A DNA stretch of 64,000 nt, taken from the NCBI GenBank assembly GCA_017307955.1, contig JAFKFV010000012.1, forward strand, positions 186,001-250,000, in the 5' to 3' direction. The translations under genes and the position numbers were made by a program. Position 1 is the first letter of the stretch; every line of letters starts with the position of its first letter. This stretch comes from Allobosea sp. Lineage in GTDB: Bacteria; Pseudomonadota; Alphaproteobacteria; Rhizobiales; Kaistiaceae. The notes under the pieces were generated by a model. That model saw nothing but the letters and a program-made list of their open reading frames with translations. It searched no databases and was not told the origin of the DNA. This document shows positions 24,874-34,998 of this stretch, in pieces.

Positions 24874-26108
24874 CGGCGCGCAGCCTCGATCGTCAGGCCC
24901 ATGCCGACCGAGCCGAAAGTGTCGCCATCGACGGGACGCGCCTCGGGCAGCGCGGCGAGGATCGCCTTGCGCACATGGGCGAGGCGCGTTGAGCCGCCGG
25001 TGAGGAAGACCGCGTCGACCGCTTCCGCCTTGATGCCGGCCATGGCGAGGCAGAGGCCGACGCGGCGGGCGATGCCCTCCGCGAGATTGACCGTCTCGGC
25101 AACCAGCGTATCGCGGGTCATCCGAGCCGCGAGCGAGGTCTCGATCCAGTCGAGCGGGATGTCGGCGGTCTCGACATCGGAAAGGACGATCTTCGCCGCC
25201 TCGACCTCGATGGCGAGGCGGTGGCCGCCGCGCTCGGCGATGACATGCTGCAGCCGCTCGATGAGTTCGGGATGGCGCGCCTCGCGACGCACTTCCTGCA
25301 GCGCCTTGGTGACGCCGCGCTCATAGAGCCGGTTGATCGTCGACCAGGTGGCGAGGTCGTGGAAATAGCCGGAGGGGACCGGAAGCCCCTCGCGCTTCAT
25401 GGCGCTGCGATAGCCAAGCAGCGGCATGACTGTGCCGAGGCTGAGCTGGCGGTCGAAATCGGTACCGCCGATCCTGACGCCGTCATTGGCGAGGATGTCG
25501 TCGGCGCGCTCCGTCTTGCCGCGCCGCTCGGGGCCGATGCGCACGATCGAGAAGTCGGAGGTGCCGCCGCCGATATCGGCGATCAGCGCGATCTCCTCGC
25601 CATTCACCTGCCGCTCATAATCCAGCGCCGCGGCGATCGGCTCATACTGGAACGAGACCTCGCTGAAGCCGACCTCGCGGGCGATGGCGCCGAGCACATC
25701 CTCCGCCTTGCGGTCGCCGGCCGCGTCATCATCGACGAAGTGCACCGGCCGACCGTGCACGACGGCGTCCAGCGGCTGATCCGCCAGCGCCTCGGCGCGG
25801 CGCTTCATGACGGCGACGAAATGGGCGATGACCGAGCGGAAGCCGACGCGGCTCTTGCCGACCTGCGTCGTCTCGTCGATGAGCGGATTGCCGAGCACGG
25901 ATTTGAGGCTGCGCATCAAGCGGCCGTCCTCGCCATCGACATAGGCGCGGATCGCCGCCCGGCCGACACGCGGCGCCGCCTCCCTGGAATAGAAGATGGC
26001 GCTCGGCAGCGTCACGGATTCGCCTTCGAGCGCGACGAGCGCCGGCTCGGCGGCGGCGAGCCCGAGCGTCGAGTTGGACGTGCCGAAATCGAGGCCGCAG
26101 GCGGTCAT
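24858..26108 (-). CDS. Hsp70-family ATPase, YegD-like
   Basis: A 416-residue actin-fold ATPase. Phosphate-1 motif is GLDFGTSNSTLG; the phosphate-2 area is IADIGGGTSDFSIV; the adenosine motif is AVFLTGGSTRLAHV. There is no DnaK substrate-binding domain, and the overall pattern (QYEPIAAALDYER) fits YegD, an Hsp70 relative of unclear job. Frame is open to 26180, but ATG 26108 has GGAG eight bases before it and begins the ATPase fold. Convergent with the HTH gene. No DnaJ or GrpE partner lies nearby. Confidence 0.9.
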   Translation of the reverse strand: MTACGLDFGTSNSTLGLAAAEPALVALEGESVTLPSAIFYSREAAPRVGRAAIRAYVDGEDGRLMRSLKSVLGNPLIDETTQVGKSRVGFRSVIAHFVAVMKRRAEALADQPLDAVVHGRPVHFVDDDAAGDRKAEDVLGAIAREVGFSEVSFQYEPIAAALDYERQVNGEEIALIADIGGGTSDFSIVRIGPERRGKTERADDILANDGVRIGGTDFDRQLSLGTVMPLLGYRSAMKREGLPVPSGYFHDLATWSTINRLYERGVTKALQEVRREARHPELIERLQHVIAERGGHRLAIEVEAAKIVLSDVETADIPLDWIETSLAARMTRDTLVAETVNLAEGIARRVGLCLAMAGIKAEAVDAVFLTGGSTRLAHVRKAILAALPEARPVDGDTFGSVGMGLTIEAARRYGTA

Positions 26109-26305
26109 GACGCTGCTCCGGTTTGGGGGCGGGTTGACGGGAGGGGCGGTCTGGTTAGTGGCATCCGGCCCGAAGATCAAGCCTCTGCGCCCGCCTCGCT
26201 TCCTTCGGGACCGAACGCATGCGCGGCAGGCGCGTTCCTTCTCAGGTTGCCTCGACGCGGCGAAGCGGCGAGACTGCCGTTCATTCAGGCGAAGAGGGCA
26301 GGGGC

Positions 26306-27670
26306 ATGGCGCCTAGAGGCATGGCGGCTACAGGCATGGCGGCTGGTGCGCGCACGCGCGGCACGGGGATCGAGGCCGCGCTGGAAGCGGCCGGAACGGG
26401 ACCGTTCCACCTGAAGCTCATCGGCATTTTCGGCCTCGTCTGGGCGGCCGATGCCATGCAGGTGATCGCCATCGGCTTCACCGCGCCGTCGATCGCCGCG
26501 AGCTTCGGCCTCTCCGTGCCCGGGGCGCTGCAGGTCGGCACGGCCTTCTTCGTCGGCATGCTGCTCGGCGCCGCGCTGCTCGGCCGGCTCGCCGATCGCA
26601 TCGGCCGACGCAATCTTCTCGTCTTCACCGTGCTGGCCGATGCCGTGTTCGGCCTCGCCTCGGCCTTCGCGCCGAGCTTCCCGATCCTGATCGTGCTGCG
26701 CCTTCTCACCGGCATTGCCGTCGGCGGCACGCTCCCCGTCGATTATGCGCTGATGGCCGAGTTCCTGCCGCCGAGCCGGCGCGGGCGCTGGCTGGTGGCG
26801 CTCGAAGGCTTCTGGGCGGTCGGTACGCTCGCCGTCGCGCTCGCCGCCTGGTACGCCTCGGCCGCCGGCTTCGCCGAGCCCTGGCGCTTCGTGTTCATCA
26901 TGACGGCCATTCCCGCCGTGATCGGCATAGGGCTGCGGCTGCTCGTTCCGGAATCGCCCTATTTCCTGGCGCGAAGCGGTCGTGTCGAGGAGGCGCGGGC
27001 CGTGATCGCCCGCATCGCCGACGAGAATGTCGGCCGCCCGCCGGAGGGGCCGCTGCTCGTGCCGCCGCCGGCGCCCAATCCGCCCGTCTCGGCGCTGTTC
27101 GTCGCGCCGCTCGGCCGGCGCAGCGGCCTGATCCTCGCGGTCTGGTTGCTCGTCTCCGTCGCCTATTACGGCGTCTTCACCTGGCTGCCCGGCCGCCTCG
27201 TCGGCGAGGGGCACGGCTTCGTGCGCGGCTACGGTTTTCTCGTCCTGCTCGCGCTGGCGCAATTGCCCGGCTATGCGCTGGCCGCTTACGGCGTCGAGCG
27301 CTTCGGCCGCAAGCCGACGCTGATCGCCTTCATGCTGCTCTCCGCGGTCGGCTGCTTCCTCTATGCCGTGCTCACTGACCCCGGCCCGATCGCGGCGGCG
27401 ATGCTGCTCATGAGCTTCGCGCTGCTCGGCACATGGGGCGCGCTCTATGCCTTCACACCGGAGCTCTACCCGACATCGCTGCGCGCATCCGGCATGGGCG
27501 CGGCCGGTGCGATGGCGCGGCTCGGCGGCCTGCTTGCACCGACCGCGGTGGCGCTCGTCGTCGGCTTCAGCTTCACCGCGGCGCTGGCGATGTTCGCCGC
27601 CATGCTCGCGCTCGGCGCCATGGCGGCCAGCCTCATCGACGTGGAAACGCGCGGTGCGCCGCTCGAATGA
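26306..27670 (+). CDS. MFS carrier, SV2/NiaP-AAHS type
   Basis: A 454-residue major facilitator with twelve expected membrane segments and both motif A loops: GRLADRIGRRNLLVF, and ERFGRKPTLIAF in the second half. The combination LLTGIAVGGTLPVDYALMAEF, then PPSRRGRW, is typical of the group of sugar, nicotinate or aromatic-acid porters. Substrate not predictable. An unusual N-terminal stretch repeats MAxxGM (MAPRGMAATGMAAG), with several possible ATGs; 26306 is taken because AGAGGG precedes it by six bases. Ends 15 bases from the convergent lpdA. Confidence 0.88.
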   Translation: MAPRGMAATGMAAGARTRGTGIEAALEAAGTGPFHLKLIGIFGLVWAADAMQVIAIGFTAPSIAASFGLSVPGALQVGTAFFVGMLLGAALLGRLADRIGRRNLLVFTVLADAVFGLASAFAPSFPILIVLRLLTGIAVGGTLPVDYALMAEFLPPSRRGRWLVALEGFWAVGTLAVALAAWYASAAGFAEPWRFVFIMTAIPAVIGIGLRLLVPESPYFLARSGRVEEARAVIARIADENVGRPPEGPLLVPPPAPNPPVSALFVAPLGRRSGLILAVWLLVSVAYYGVFTWLPGRLVGEGHGFVRGYGFLVLLALAQLPGYALAAYGVERFGRKPTLIAFMLLSAVGCFLYAVLTDPGPIAAAMLLMSFALLGTWGALYAFTPELYPTSLRASGMGAAGAMARLGGLLAPTAVALVVGFSFTAALAMFAAMLALGAMAASLIDVETRGAPLE

Positions 27671-27685
27671 GCGGCGGCGCCGTGC

Positions 27686-29089
27686 TCACATGTGGATCGG
27701 CTTGGTCCAGGCGGCGAGCGCCGCTTCCTTGACGCTTTCCGACATCGTCGGATGGGCATGCGTGGTGCGGCCGAGATCCTCCGCCGATCCGGCGAATTCC
27801 ATCAGCACGACGATCTCGTGGATCATCTCGCCGGCGCCCGTGCCGACGATATGGCCGCCGAGCAGCCGGTCCGTCTTCGCGTCCGAGAGGATCTTCACGA
27901 AGCCCTCGGTCTGCAGCATCGCGCGGGCGCGGCCATTGGCCGAGAACGGGAACTTGCCGACCTTGTAGTCGATGCCGGCCGCCTTCAGCTCCTCCTCGGT
28001 CGCGCCCACGGAGGCGATCTCGGGATTGGTGTAGACGACGGCGGGAATGGCACCGTAGTTCACATGCCCGGCCTGGCCGGCGAGGATCTCGGCAATCGCC
28101 ACGCCCTCGTCCTCGGCCTTGTGGGCGAGCATCGGGCCGGCGATGACGTCGCCGATCGCATAGATGCCGGGCACGCTGGTCTGGTAATGCGCGTCGACCT
28201 TGACGCGGCGGCGCTCGTCGAGCGCGACGCCGGCCTCGCTAAGGCCGAGACCCTCGGTATAGGGCCGGCGGCCGATCGCGACGAGCACGACATCGGCGTC
28301 CAGCACCTCGGCGGCGGCCTCGCCTTCCTTGACCGGCTCGATCGAGACCTTGAGCGTCTCGCCGCTGGCATCGACGGCGGTGACCTTGGTGCCGAGGCGG
28401 AAGGAAATGCCCTGCTTCTGCAGCATGCGCTGGAACTGCTTCACCACCTCGCCGTCCATGCCGGGCAGGATGCGGTCGAGGAACTCGACGACCGTGACCT
28501 CGGCGCCGAGCCGGCGCCAGACGGAGCCGAGCTCGAGGCCGATCACGCCGGCGCCGACGACGATGAGCTTCTTCGGCACGGCAGGCAACTCGAGCGCGCC
28601 TGTCGAGGTGACGACGCGCTTCTCGTCGATCGTGACCCCCGGGAGCGGCGCCGAGTCCGAGCCGGTGGCGATCACGATCGCCTTCGTTTCCAGCAATTCG
28701 GTCGCGCCGCCGGCCTTCGTCACCTCGACCTTGCCGGGCGCGAGGATCCTGCCGGTGCCGATGATGCCGTCGATCTTGTTCTTCTTGAAGAGATAGGCGA
28801 CGCCGTCGACATTCGACTTCACCGTCGCGTCCTTGTGCGCGAGCATCGCCGGAAGGTCGAGCTCGGCCGGGCCGACCTTCACGCCGAGCGCGCCGAGATG
28901 GCCGACCTCGTCGAACCGCTCCGAGGCATGCAGCAGCGCCTTGGAGGGAATGCAGCCGATATTGAGGCAGGTGCCGCCATAGGTGGCGCGCTTCTCGACG
29001 ACCGCGACCTTGAGGCCGAGCTGCGCCGCCTTGACCGCGCAGACATAGCCGCCCGGACCGGAACCGATGACGATGAGGTCGTAGGACAT
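27686..29089 (-). CDS. lpdA: Dihydrolipoyl dehydrogenase (E3)
   Basis: A 467-residue flavoprotein that re-oxidises the lipoyl arm of SucB with NAD+, completing the 2-oxoglutarate dehydrogenase complex. The FAD motif [17 protein letters not shown] and the redox disulfide [16 protein letters not shown] are present, and the C-terminal dimer domain has AHPTMSE with the catalytic His. It is the last gene of the mdh-sucCD-sucAB-lpdA run, separated from sucB by a DUF4160/DUF2442 pair. Another lpd gene often serves pyruvate dehydrogenase; it is not in this window. Confidence 0.96.
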   Translation of the reverse strand: MSYDLIVIGSGPGGYVCAVKAAQLGLKVAVVEKRATYGGTCLNIGCIPSKALLHASERFDEVGHLGALGVKVGPAELDLPAMLAHKDATVKSNVDGVAYLFKKNKIDGIIGTGRILAPGKVEVTKAGGATELLETKAIVIATGSDSAPLPGVTIDEKRVVTSTGALELPAVPKKLIVVGAGVIGLELGSVWRRLGAEVTVVEFLDRILPGMDGEVVKQFQRMLQKQGISFRLGTKVTAVDASGETLKVSIEPVKEGEAAAEVLDADVVLVAIGRRPYTEGLGLSEAGVALDERRRVKVDAHYQTSVPGIYAIGDVIAGPMLAHKAEDEGVAIAEILAGQAGHVNYGAIPAVVYTNPEIASVGATEEELKAAGIDYKVGKFPFSANGRARAMLQTEGFVKILSDAKTDRLLGGHIVGTGAGEMIHEIVVLMEFAGSAEDLGRTTHAHPTMSESVKEAALAAWTKPIHM

Positions 29090-29113
29090 GGTGTAGGTGA
29101 AATCCGGCAGGAG

Positions 29114-29428
29114 TTATTCGGCGGCCGGGCGCTGCTCTCTGAAGCGCTTGGCCATTTGGCGAACGTGATTGGTTTCGATGTCGATGCGGAGGCTGTCGGC
29201 GCCGAGATCGATCTCGCGGCCGACCTCTCCGAGATTCCAGCCCAGCGATCGTCCGTTCGGCGCCACGGCGACCGAACCGAAGAGGTGCCGATCGGAAAGT
29301 GGCTCGAAGAGCGAGCCGGGACGGATATCTCCGGAAAGGTCGATCTCTCCGCCGAAACCATCGTCGAAGGTGACCGAGAGGACCGGATAGCGCACCGCGT
29401 CCACAGCGGCGATCTTGTAAGTCTTCAT
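29114..29428 (-). CDS. DUF2442 protein
   Basis: A 104-residue small protein matching DUF2442 (MKTYKIAAVDAVRYPVLSVTFDDG, with a later GREIDLGADSL). Family members often lie next to DUF4160 genes, and the pair is suspected to act like a toxin-antitoxin or DNA-binding pair, though its function is not settled. Here the ATG overlaps the frame-corrected DUF4160 stop by four bases (ATGA), so the two were built as one unit. The C-terminus ends in a basic tail. It lies 24 bases before lpdA, inside the 2-oxoglutarate dehydrogenase operon. Confidence 0.8.
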   Translation of the reverse strand: MKTYKIAAVDAVRYPVLSVTFDDGFGGEIDLSGDIRPGSLFEPLSDRHLFGSVAVAPNGRSLGWNLGEVGREIDLGADSLRIDIETNHVRQMAKRFREQRPAAE

Positions 29429-29678
29429 TCGATCATGCCTCCCGTGTTCCGGCCGGCGCGCAATTCATCCCAAATATGGGCGACTTCGTCCTGGTGCGCC
29501 AGCAGCCATGTCCGGACCGATCGCGCCCGGTCCCGGGGCAATGATCCTTCGATGACATCGGCGGCGCGATCGAGAACTTGGCCTCGAATTCGGCGGAGAA
29601 GGCATGCAGGTGAGGAGGAAGATGGTCCCTCGGATAAAGGACCAGCCTCACGCCATCGACGATCGCAATCGTCGGCAC
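29425..29678 (-). pseudogene. DUF4160 protein, frameshifted
   Basis: The frame begins MPTIAIVDGVRLVLYPRDH with PPHLHA, the DUF4160 start. After EAKFSI the reading frame loses the family pattern, but the shifted frame continues with DVIEGSLPRDRARSVR, WLLAHQDEVAHIWDELRAGR and stops at 29425, overlapping the DUF2442 ATG. A single-base loss near 29561-29568, in a GC run, explains this. The uncorrected frame gives an 81-residue product with a wrong C-terminus ending at 29433. It may be a true mutation, a sequencing error or an inactivated toxin-like gene. It starts 22 bases after sucB, so it is transcribed with the operon. Confidence 0.8.
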
Positions 29679-29700
29679 GCCCCGCTCCGCCGCCCGACCC

Positions 29701-30948
29701 TTACAGATCCAGGATCAGCCGCTGCGGGTCTTCGAGGCTTTCCTTGACGCGGACGAGGAAGGTCACGGCTTCCTTGCCGTCGACGATGCGGTGATCGTAG
29801 GAGAGCGCCAGATACATCATCGGGCGGATCTCGATCTTGCCGCCGACGACCATCGGCCGCTCCTGGATCTTGTGCATGCCGAGAATGCCCGACTGCGGCG
29901 CATTCAGGATCGGCGTCGACATCAGCGAACCGTAGATGCCGCCATTGGTGATCGTGAAGGTGCCGCCCTGCATCTCGTCGATCTTGAGCTGGCCGTCGCG
30001 GGCGCGCTTGCCGAAATCGGCGATCTTCTTCTCGATGCCGGCGAGCGAGAGCGTATCCGCGTCGCGCAGCACCGGCACGACGAGGCCCTTGTCGGTGCCG
30101 ACGGCGATGCCGATGTGGTAATAGTTCTTGTAGACGAGATCGGTGCCGTCGATCTCGGCGTTGACCGCCGGGATGTCCTTCAGGCCCTGGATCACGGCCT
30201 TCACGAAGAAGCTCATGAAGCCAAGCTTGGCGCCGTGCTTCTTCTCGAACACGTCCTTGTACTGCGCGCGCAGCGCCATGACGGCGCCCATGTCGACCTC
30301 GTTGAAGGTCGTCAGCATGGCGGCGGTGTTCTGCGCATCCTTGAGGCGGCGCGCGATCGTCTGGCGCAGCTTGGTCATGCGCACGCGCTCCTCGCGCGAG
30401 GCATCCTCGGCCGGCGAGGGCGCGCGCTGAGCGGCGGGCGCCGGCGCGGCGGCGGGGGCCGGGCCGCGCTCGATGGCGGCGATCAGGTCGCCCTTGGTGA
30501 CGCGGCCGTCCTTGCCGGAGCCGGAAACCGATGCCGGATCGACGCCGCTTTCGGCGGCGAGCTTGGAAACGGCGGGGCCATTGGCATCGGCGGTGACGGG
30601 CTTCGCCGGAGCCGCCGCGGGCGCCGGCTTCGAGGGTTCAGCAGACTTGGCGGGCTCCGCGGCCTTGGCCGGCTCGGCGGGCTTGGCGGCCGGCTTCGCA
30701 GCCGCGGCGCCGCCCTCGGCGATCGAGCCGAGCAGCGCGCCGACGCCGACCGTGTCGCCGTCCTTGGCCTCCTGTGCCTCGAGCACGCCGGCGGCGGGCG
30801 CCGGCACCTCGATCGTGACCTTGTCCGTCTCGAGCTCGACCAGCGGCTCATCGGCAGCGACGCTGTCGCCCACCTTCTTGAACCAGCGCCCGATCGTCGC
30901 CTCGGTCACGGATTCGCCGAGGGTGGGTACGCGGATTTCGGTTGCCAT
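29701..30948 (-). CDS. sucB: 2-oxoglutarate dehydrogenase E2, dihydrolipoyl succinyltransferase
   Basis: A 415-residue E2 subunit. The N-terminal lipoyl domain carries the attachment Lys in [16 protein letters not shown] long A/P/K-rich linker with repeats of PAxPA and AEPAK types follows, then the E1/E3-binding domain ([19 protein letters not shown]) and the catalytic domain with [14 protein letters not shown] holding the active His. It transfers succinyl to CoA. Located 69 bases after sucA on the minus strand, and followed by the DUF4160 frame. Confidence 0.96.
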   Translation of the reverse strand: MATEIRVPTLGESVTEATIGRWFKKVGDSVAADEPLVELETDKVTIEVPAPAAGVLEAQEAKDGDTVGVGALLGSIAEGGAAAAKPAAKPAEPAKAAEPAKSAEPSKPAPAAAPAKPVTADANGPAVSKLAAESGVDPASVSGSGKDGRVTKGDLIAAIERGPAPAAAPAPAAQRAPSPAEDASREERVRMTKLRQTIARRLKDAQNTAAMLTTFNEVDMGAVMALRAQYKDVFEKKHGAKLGFMSFFVKAVIQGLKDIPAVNAEIDGTDLVYKNYYHIGIAVGTDKGLVVPVLRDADTLSLAGIEKKIADFGKRARDGQLKIDEMQGGTFTITNGGIYGSLMSTPILNAPQSGILGMHKIQERPMVVGGKIEIRPMMYLALSYDHRIVDGKEAVTFLVRVKESLEDPQRLILDL

Positions 30949-31017
30949 GACCAGGTCTCTGCCGTTCGGATCGTCGTTGATGGGGGTGTTGGAAGGGCGG
31001 CGATGCGCCGCCCTCCG

Positions 31018-34005
31018 TCAGGCGAAGGCTTCGTCGAGGAAGGACGCGAGCTGGGCGAGATGCTTCGACATCAGGCCGGTCGCCGTCGCCGCCGAGGCGG
31101 GCCGGCCGACATAGCGGGCGCGCTTCGCCGCGCCGCCGGCCTGGGCGAGCACCCATTCCAGATTGGGCTCGACGAAGGACCAGGCGCCCATGTTCTTGGG
31201 CTCTTCCTGGCACCAGACGACCTCGGCATTCTTGAAGCGGCCGAACTCGCCGACGAGCGCCTTCAGCGGGAACGGATAGAGCTGCTCGACGCGCATCAGA
31301 TAGACGTCGTCGATGCCGCGCTTCTCGCGCTCCTCGTAGAGGTCGTAGTAGACCTTGCCGGTGCAGATGACGACGCGGCGGATCTTGTCGTCGGGCGCCA
31401 GCTTGATCACCTGGTCCTTCAGGAATTCCGCATCGTCCCACAGGAGGCGATGGAAGGACGAGATCGGGCCGAACTGCGCGATATGCGACACCGCCCGCTT
31501 GTGGCGGAGCAGCGACTTCGGCGTCATCAGGATCAGCGGCTTGCGGATGTCGCGCTTCAGCTGCCGGCGCAGGATGTGGAAGTAGTTGGACGGCGTGGTG
31601 ACGTTGGCCACCTGCATGTTGTCCTCGGCGCACATCTGCAGGAAGCGCTCGAGCCTTGCCGAGGAATGCTCGGGGCCCTGGCCCTCATAGCCATGCGGCA
31701 GCAGGCAGACGAGGCCCGACATGCGCAGCCACTTGCGCTCGCCCGAGGAGACGAACTGGTCGAAAACGACCTGGGCGCCATTCGCGAAGTCGCCGAACTG
31801 CGCTTCCCAGAGGGTCAGCGTGTTCGGGTCGGAGAGCGAATAGCCATATTCGAAGCCGAGCACGGCCTCTTCCGAGAGCATCGAATTGATGACCTCGTAA
31901 TTGCCCTGGCCTTCCTGGATGTTGTTGAGCGGGATGAACCGCTCTTCCGTCTCCTGGTCGTAGAGGACCGAGTGGCGCTGCGAGAAGGTGCCGCGCTCCA
32001 CGTCCTGGCCCGAGAGGCGGATATGATGACCCTCGACCGCGAGCGAGGCGAAGGCGAGCGCCTCGGCCGTTGCCCAGTCGATGCCGACGCCGGTCTCGAT
32101 CGCCTTCTTGCGATTGTCGATGAAGCGCTGGACCGTGCGGTGGATGCGGAAATCGGCCGGGATGTCGGTGAGCCGCGCGCCGATGCGCTTCAGCTCGTCG
32201 ATCTCGAGGCCGGTTTTGCCGCGGCGCGGATCATCGTCCGCCTGCGCGGCCTTCAGTCCCGACCAGGCGCCGTCGAGCCAGTCGGCCTTGTTCGGCTTGT
32301 AGGCCTGGCCGGCCTCGAACTCGGTCTCGAGCTTGGCGCGCCATGCGGCCTTGAGCTCCTCGACTTCCTCGGCGGTGACGAGGCCCTCGGCGATCAGCTT
32401 GCCGGCATAGAGATCGACGATCGCCGGATGGCTGCGGATCGTCCGGTACATCAGCGGCTGCGTGAAGCCGGGCTCGTCGCCTTCGTTGTGGCCGAAGCGG
32501 CGATAGCAGAACAGGTCGACGACGACCGGCTTGTGGAAGCGCTGGCGGAACTCGATCGCCACCTTGGCCGCATAGACCACGGCTTCCGGATCATCGCCGT
32601 TCACGTGGAAGATCGGCGCCTCGATCATCTTGGCGACATCGGAGGGATAGGGCGACGACCGCGAGAATCGCGGATTGGTCGTGAAGCCGATCTGGTTGTT
32701 GACGATGAAGTGCACCGAGCCGCCGGTGCGGTGGCCCTTGAGGCCGGAGAGGCCGAAGCACTCAGCCACGACGCCCTGGCCGGCGAAGGCCGCGTCGCCA
32801 TGGATCAGCAGCGGCAGCACTTCCGAGCGCACATAGTCCTTGCGCTGGTCCTGCTTGGCGCGCGCCTTGCCGAGCACCACCGGATCGACGATCTCGAGAT
32901 GCGAGGGGTTGGCGGTCAGCGACAGATGCACCTTGTTGCCGTCGAACTCGCGGTCCGACGAGGCGCCGAGGTGATACTTGACGTCGCCCGAGCCCTCGAC
33001 GTCGTCGGGGGCGTAGGAGCCGCCCTTGAACTCGTGGAACAGGGCCCGATGCGGCTTGGCGAGCACCTGCGTCAGCACGTTGAGGCGGCCGCGATGGGCC
33101 ATGCCGAGCACGATCTCGCGCACGCCGAGATTGCCGCCGCGCTTGATGATCTGCTCGAGCGCCGGGATCAGCGCCTCGCCGCCGTCGAGACCGAAGCGCT
33201 TGGTGCCGGTGAACTTGACGTCGAGGAACTTCTCGAAGCCCTCGGCCTCCACCAGCTTGTTGAGGATCGCCTTCTTGCCTTCATTGGTGAAGGAGATGGC
33301 CTTGTCGGGACCCTCGATGCGCGCCTGGATCCAGGCCTTCTCGGCCGGATCGGAGATGTGCATGAACTCGACGCCGAGCGTCGAGCAATAGGTGCGCTTC
33401 AGGATCGCCAGCATCTCGGGGATGGTGGCGAATTCGAGCCCGAGCACGTGATCGATGAAGATCTTGCGGTCGTAGTCGGCCTCGGTGAAGCCGTAGCTCG
33501 AGGGGTGGAGTTCCTCGTGGTCGCCGACCGTCGCAAGATGCAGCGGATCGAGATCGGCATGCAGATGGCCGCGCATGCGATAGGCGCGGATCATCATGAT
33601 GGCGCGCACGCTGTCGCGCGCCGCCTGCTGCAGCGCCGCCTCGGAGACGGCGGGGGCGGGCGCGGCGCCGTTGGCGGCGGGCGCGGCCTTCGCTGCGCTC
33701 TCGGCCTTTGCCTTCAGCTTGTCGGTGACGATCTTCTCGATCTGGCCCCAGTTGCCGTCCATGGCCGAGACCAGCTCGCCATTGGCGTGGATCGGCCAGT
33801 CGGGCCGCTGCCAGGTCGCGCCGCGGGCTTCGGCCGCGACCGTGCGCGGGTCATCCTTGAGGGCTGAAAAGAAATCCCGCCACTCGGCATCAACCGAGGC
33901 GGGATCCTTCTCGTACCGCCCGTACAGGTCCTCGATATAGGCGGCATTGCCGCCATAGAGGAACGACGAGGATTGGAACGCCGCGTTGGCTTGTTCGCGT
34001 GCCAT
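31018..34005 (-). CDS. sucA: 2-oxoglutarate dehydrogenase E1 component
   Basis: A 995-residue ThDP-dependent decarboxylase that starts the 2-oxoglutarate dehydrogenase cycle. The N-terminus (QSSSFLYGGNAAYIEDLYGRYE) is the usual binding segment, and MAHRGRLNVLTQVL, HGDAAFAGQGVVAECF and GFTTNPRFSRSSPYPSD are classical SucA motifs. Length matches rhizobial SucA. It begins 108 bases after the sucD stop; that gap holds two small hairpins. Product succinyl-lipoyl passes to SucB, encoded next. Confidence 0.97.
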   Translation of the reverse strand: MAREQANAAFQSSSFLYGGNAAYIEDLYGRYEKDPASVDAEWRDFFSALKDDPRTVAAEARGATWQRPDWPIHANGELVSAMDGNWGQIEKIVTDKLKAKAESAAKAAPAANGAAPAPAVSEAALQQAARDSVRAIMMIRAYRMRGHLHADLDPLHLATVGDHEELHPSSYGFTEADYDRKIFIDHVLGLEFATIPEMLAILKRTYCSTLGVEFMHISDPAEKAWIQARIEGPDKAISFTNEGKKAILNKLVEAEGFEKFLDVKFTGTKRFGLDGGEALIPALEQIIKRGGNLGVREIVLGMAHRGRLNVLTQVLAKPHRALFHEFKGGSYAPDDVEGSGDVKYHLGASSDREFDGNKVHLSLTANPSHLEIVDPVVLGKARAKQDQRKDYVRSEVLPLLIHGDAAFAGQGVVAECFGLSGLKGHRTGGSVHFIVNNQIGFTTNPRFSRSSPYPSDVAKMIEAPIFHVNGDDPEAVVYAAKVAIEFRQRFHKPVVVDLFCYRRFGHNEGDEPGFTQPLMYRTIRSHPAIVDLYAGKLIAEGLVTAEEVEELKAAWRAKLETEFEAGQAYKPNKADWLDGAWSGLKAAQADDDPRRGKTGLEIDELKRIGARLTDIPADFRIHRTVQRFIDNRKKAIETGVGIDWATAEALAFASLAVEGHHIRLSGQDVERGTFSQRHSVLYDQETEERFIPLNNIQEGQGNYEVINSMLSEEAVLGFEYGYSLSDPNTLTLWEAQFGDFANGAQVVFDQFVSSGERKWLRMSGLVCLLPHGYEGQGPEHSSARLERFLQMCAEDNMQVANVTTPSNYFHILRRQLKRDIRKPLILMTPKSLLRHKRAVSHIAQFGPISSFHRLLWDDAEFLKDQVIKLAPDDKIRRVVICTGKVYYDLYEEREKRGIDDVYLMRVEQLYPFPLKALVGEFGRFKNAEVVWCQEEPKNMGAWSFVEPNLEWVLAQAGGAAKRARYVGRPASAATATGLMSKHLAQLASFLDEAFA

Positions 34006-34043
34006 TGTTCAAGCGAGGAGCCGCCGCTCCTCTCTCCCTGATC

Positions 34044-34103
34044 GCGCGGCCGCAGATGGCCGCGCCGTTTCGTTGTCCGACATGAGCTGCCCCGCTGATG
34101 TCG
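34044..34103. other. Two hairpins between sucD and sucA
   Basis: An 8-bp stem GCGCGGCC (34044-34051) with GGCCGCGC (34058-34065) and a 6-bp stem CGACAT (34078-34083) with ATGTCG (34098-34103). They occupy most of the 108-base gap between sucD and sucA. No T run follows on the minus strand, so attenuation or mRNA processing is more likely than termination. Function not shown. Confidence 0.4.
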
Positions 34104-34113
34104 GTCCTTGTGA

Positions 34114-34998
34114 CTACCCCTTCAAGACCTCGACCAAGGTCTTTCCAAGGCGGGCCGGGGAGGGCGAAACACGAATTCCCGCCGATTCCATGGCCGCGAT
34201 CTTGTCTTCCGCGCCGCCCTTGCCGCCCGAGATGATGGCGCCGGCATGGCCCATGCGTCGGCCGGGAGGCGCCGTGCGGCCGGCGATGAAGCCGACCATC
34301 GGCTTCTTGCGGCCACGCTTCGCCTCGTCCTTGATGAACTGCGCCGCGTCCTCCTCGGCCGAACCGCCGATCTCGCCGATCATGACGATCGACTGCGTGG
34401 CATCATCGGCCAGGAACATTTCCAAAATGTCGATGAATTCGGTGCCCTTGACCGGATCGCCGCCGATGCCCACAGCCGTCGTCTGGCCGAGGCCCTCGTT
34501 CGAGGTCTGGAACACCGCCTCATAGGTCAGCGTGCCGGAGCGCGAGACGATGCCGACGCTGCCTTGCTTGAAGATATTGGCCGGCATGATGCCGATCTTC
34601 GATTCGCCGGCCGTGACGACGCCCGGGCAGTTCGGCCCGATGAGCCGCGACTTCGAGCCGGAGAGCGAGCGCTTCACCTTCACCATGTCGAGCACCGGAA
34701 TGCCCTCGGTGATGCAGACGATGAGCGGGATCTCGGCGTCGATCGCCTCGCAGATGGCGTCGGCCGCGCCGGGCGGCGGCACATAGATGACCGAGGCATC
34801 GGCGCCCGTCGCTTCGCGCGCCTCGGCGACGGTGTCGAACACCGGCAGGCCGAGATGGGTCTGGCCGCCCTTGCCGGGCGACGTGCCGCCGACGAGCTGC
34901 GTGCCATAGGCGAGCGCCTGCTCGGAATGGAAGGTGCCGTTCTTGCCGGTGAAGCCCTGGGTGATGAGCTTCGTGTTCTTGTCGATGAGGATGGACAT
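34114..34998 (-). CDS. sucD: Succinyl-CoA synthetase alpha subunit
   Basis: A 294-residue CoA-binding subunit that forms the phosphohistidine intermediate. Visible motifs: [18 protein letters not shown], the CoA-ligase signature ([14 protein letters not shown]), [13 protein letters not shown], and [18 protein letters not shown] with the active His. Its ATG shares a base with the sucC stop (TGATG), so translation is coupled. Together with SucC it converts succinyl-CoA to succinate and makes ATP or GTP. Confidence 0.97.
   Translation of the reverse strand: MSILIDKNTKLITQGFTGKNGTFHSEQALAYGTQLVGGTSPGKGGQTHLGLPVFDTVAEAREATGADASVIYVPPPGAADAICEAIDAEIPLIVCITEGIPVLDMVKVKRSLSGSKSRLIGPNCPGVVTAGESKIGIMPANIFKQGSVGIVSRSGTLTYEAVFQTSNEGLGQTTAVGIGGDPVKGTEFIDILEMFLADDATQSIVMIGEIGGSAEEDAAQFIKDEAKRGRKKPMVGFIAGRTAPPGRRMGHAGAIISGGKGGAEDKIAAMESAGIRVSPSPARLGKTLVEVLKG

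Noticed and set aside
29425..29678. Programmed frameshift in the DUF4160 gene
   Set aside because: No slippery heptamer or downstream pseudoknot is evident; a simple base loss in a GC run is the plainer reading.
29791..33867. A 1358-residue plus-strand frame across sucA and sucB
   Set aside because: It is the antisense of well-supported genes; long open antisense frames are expected at this GC content, and the protein is D, A, L and R rich with no domain.
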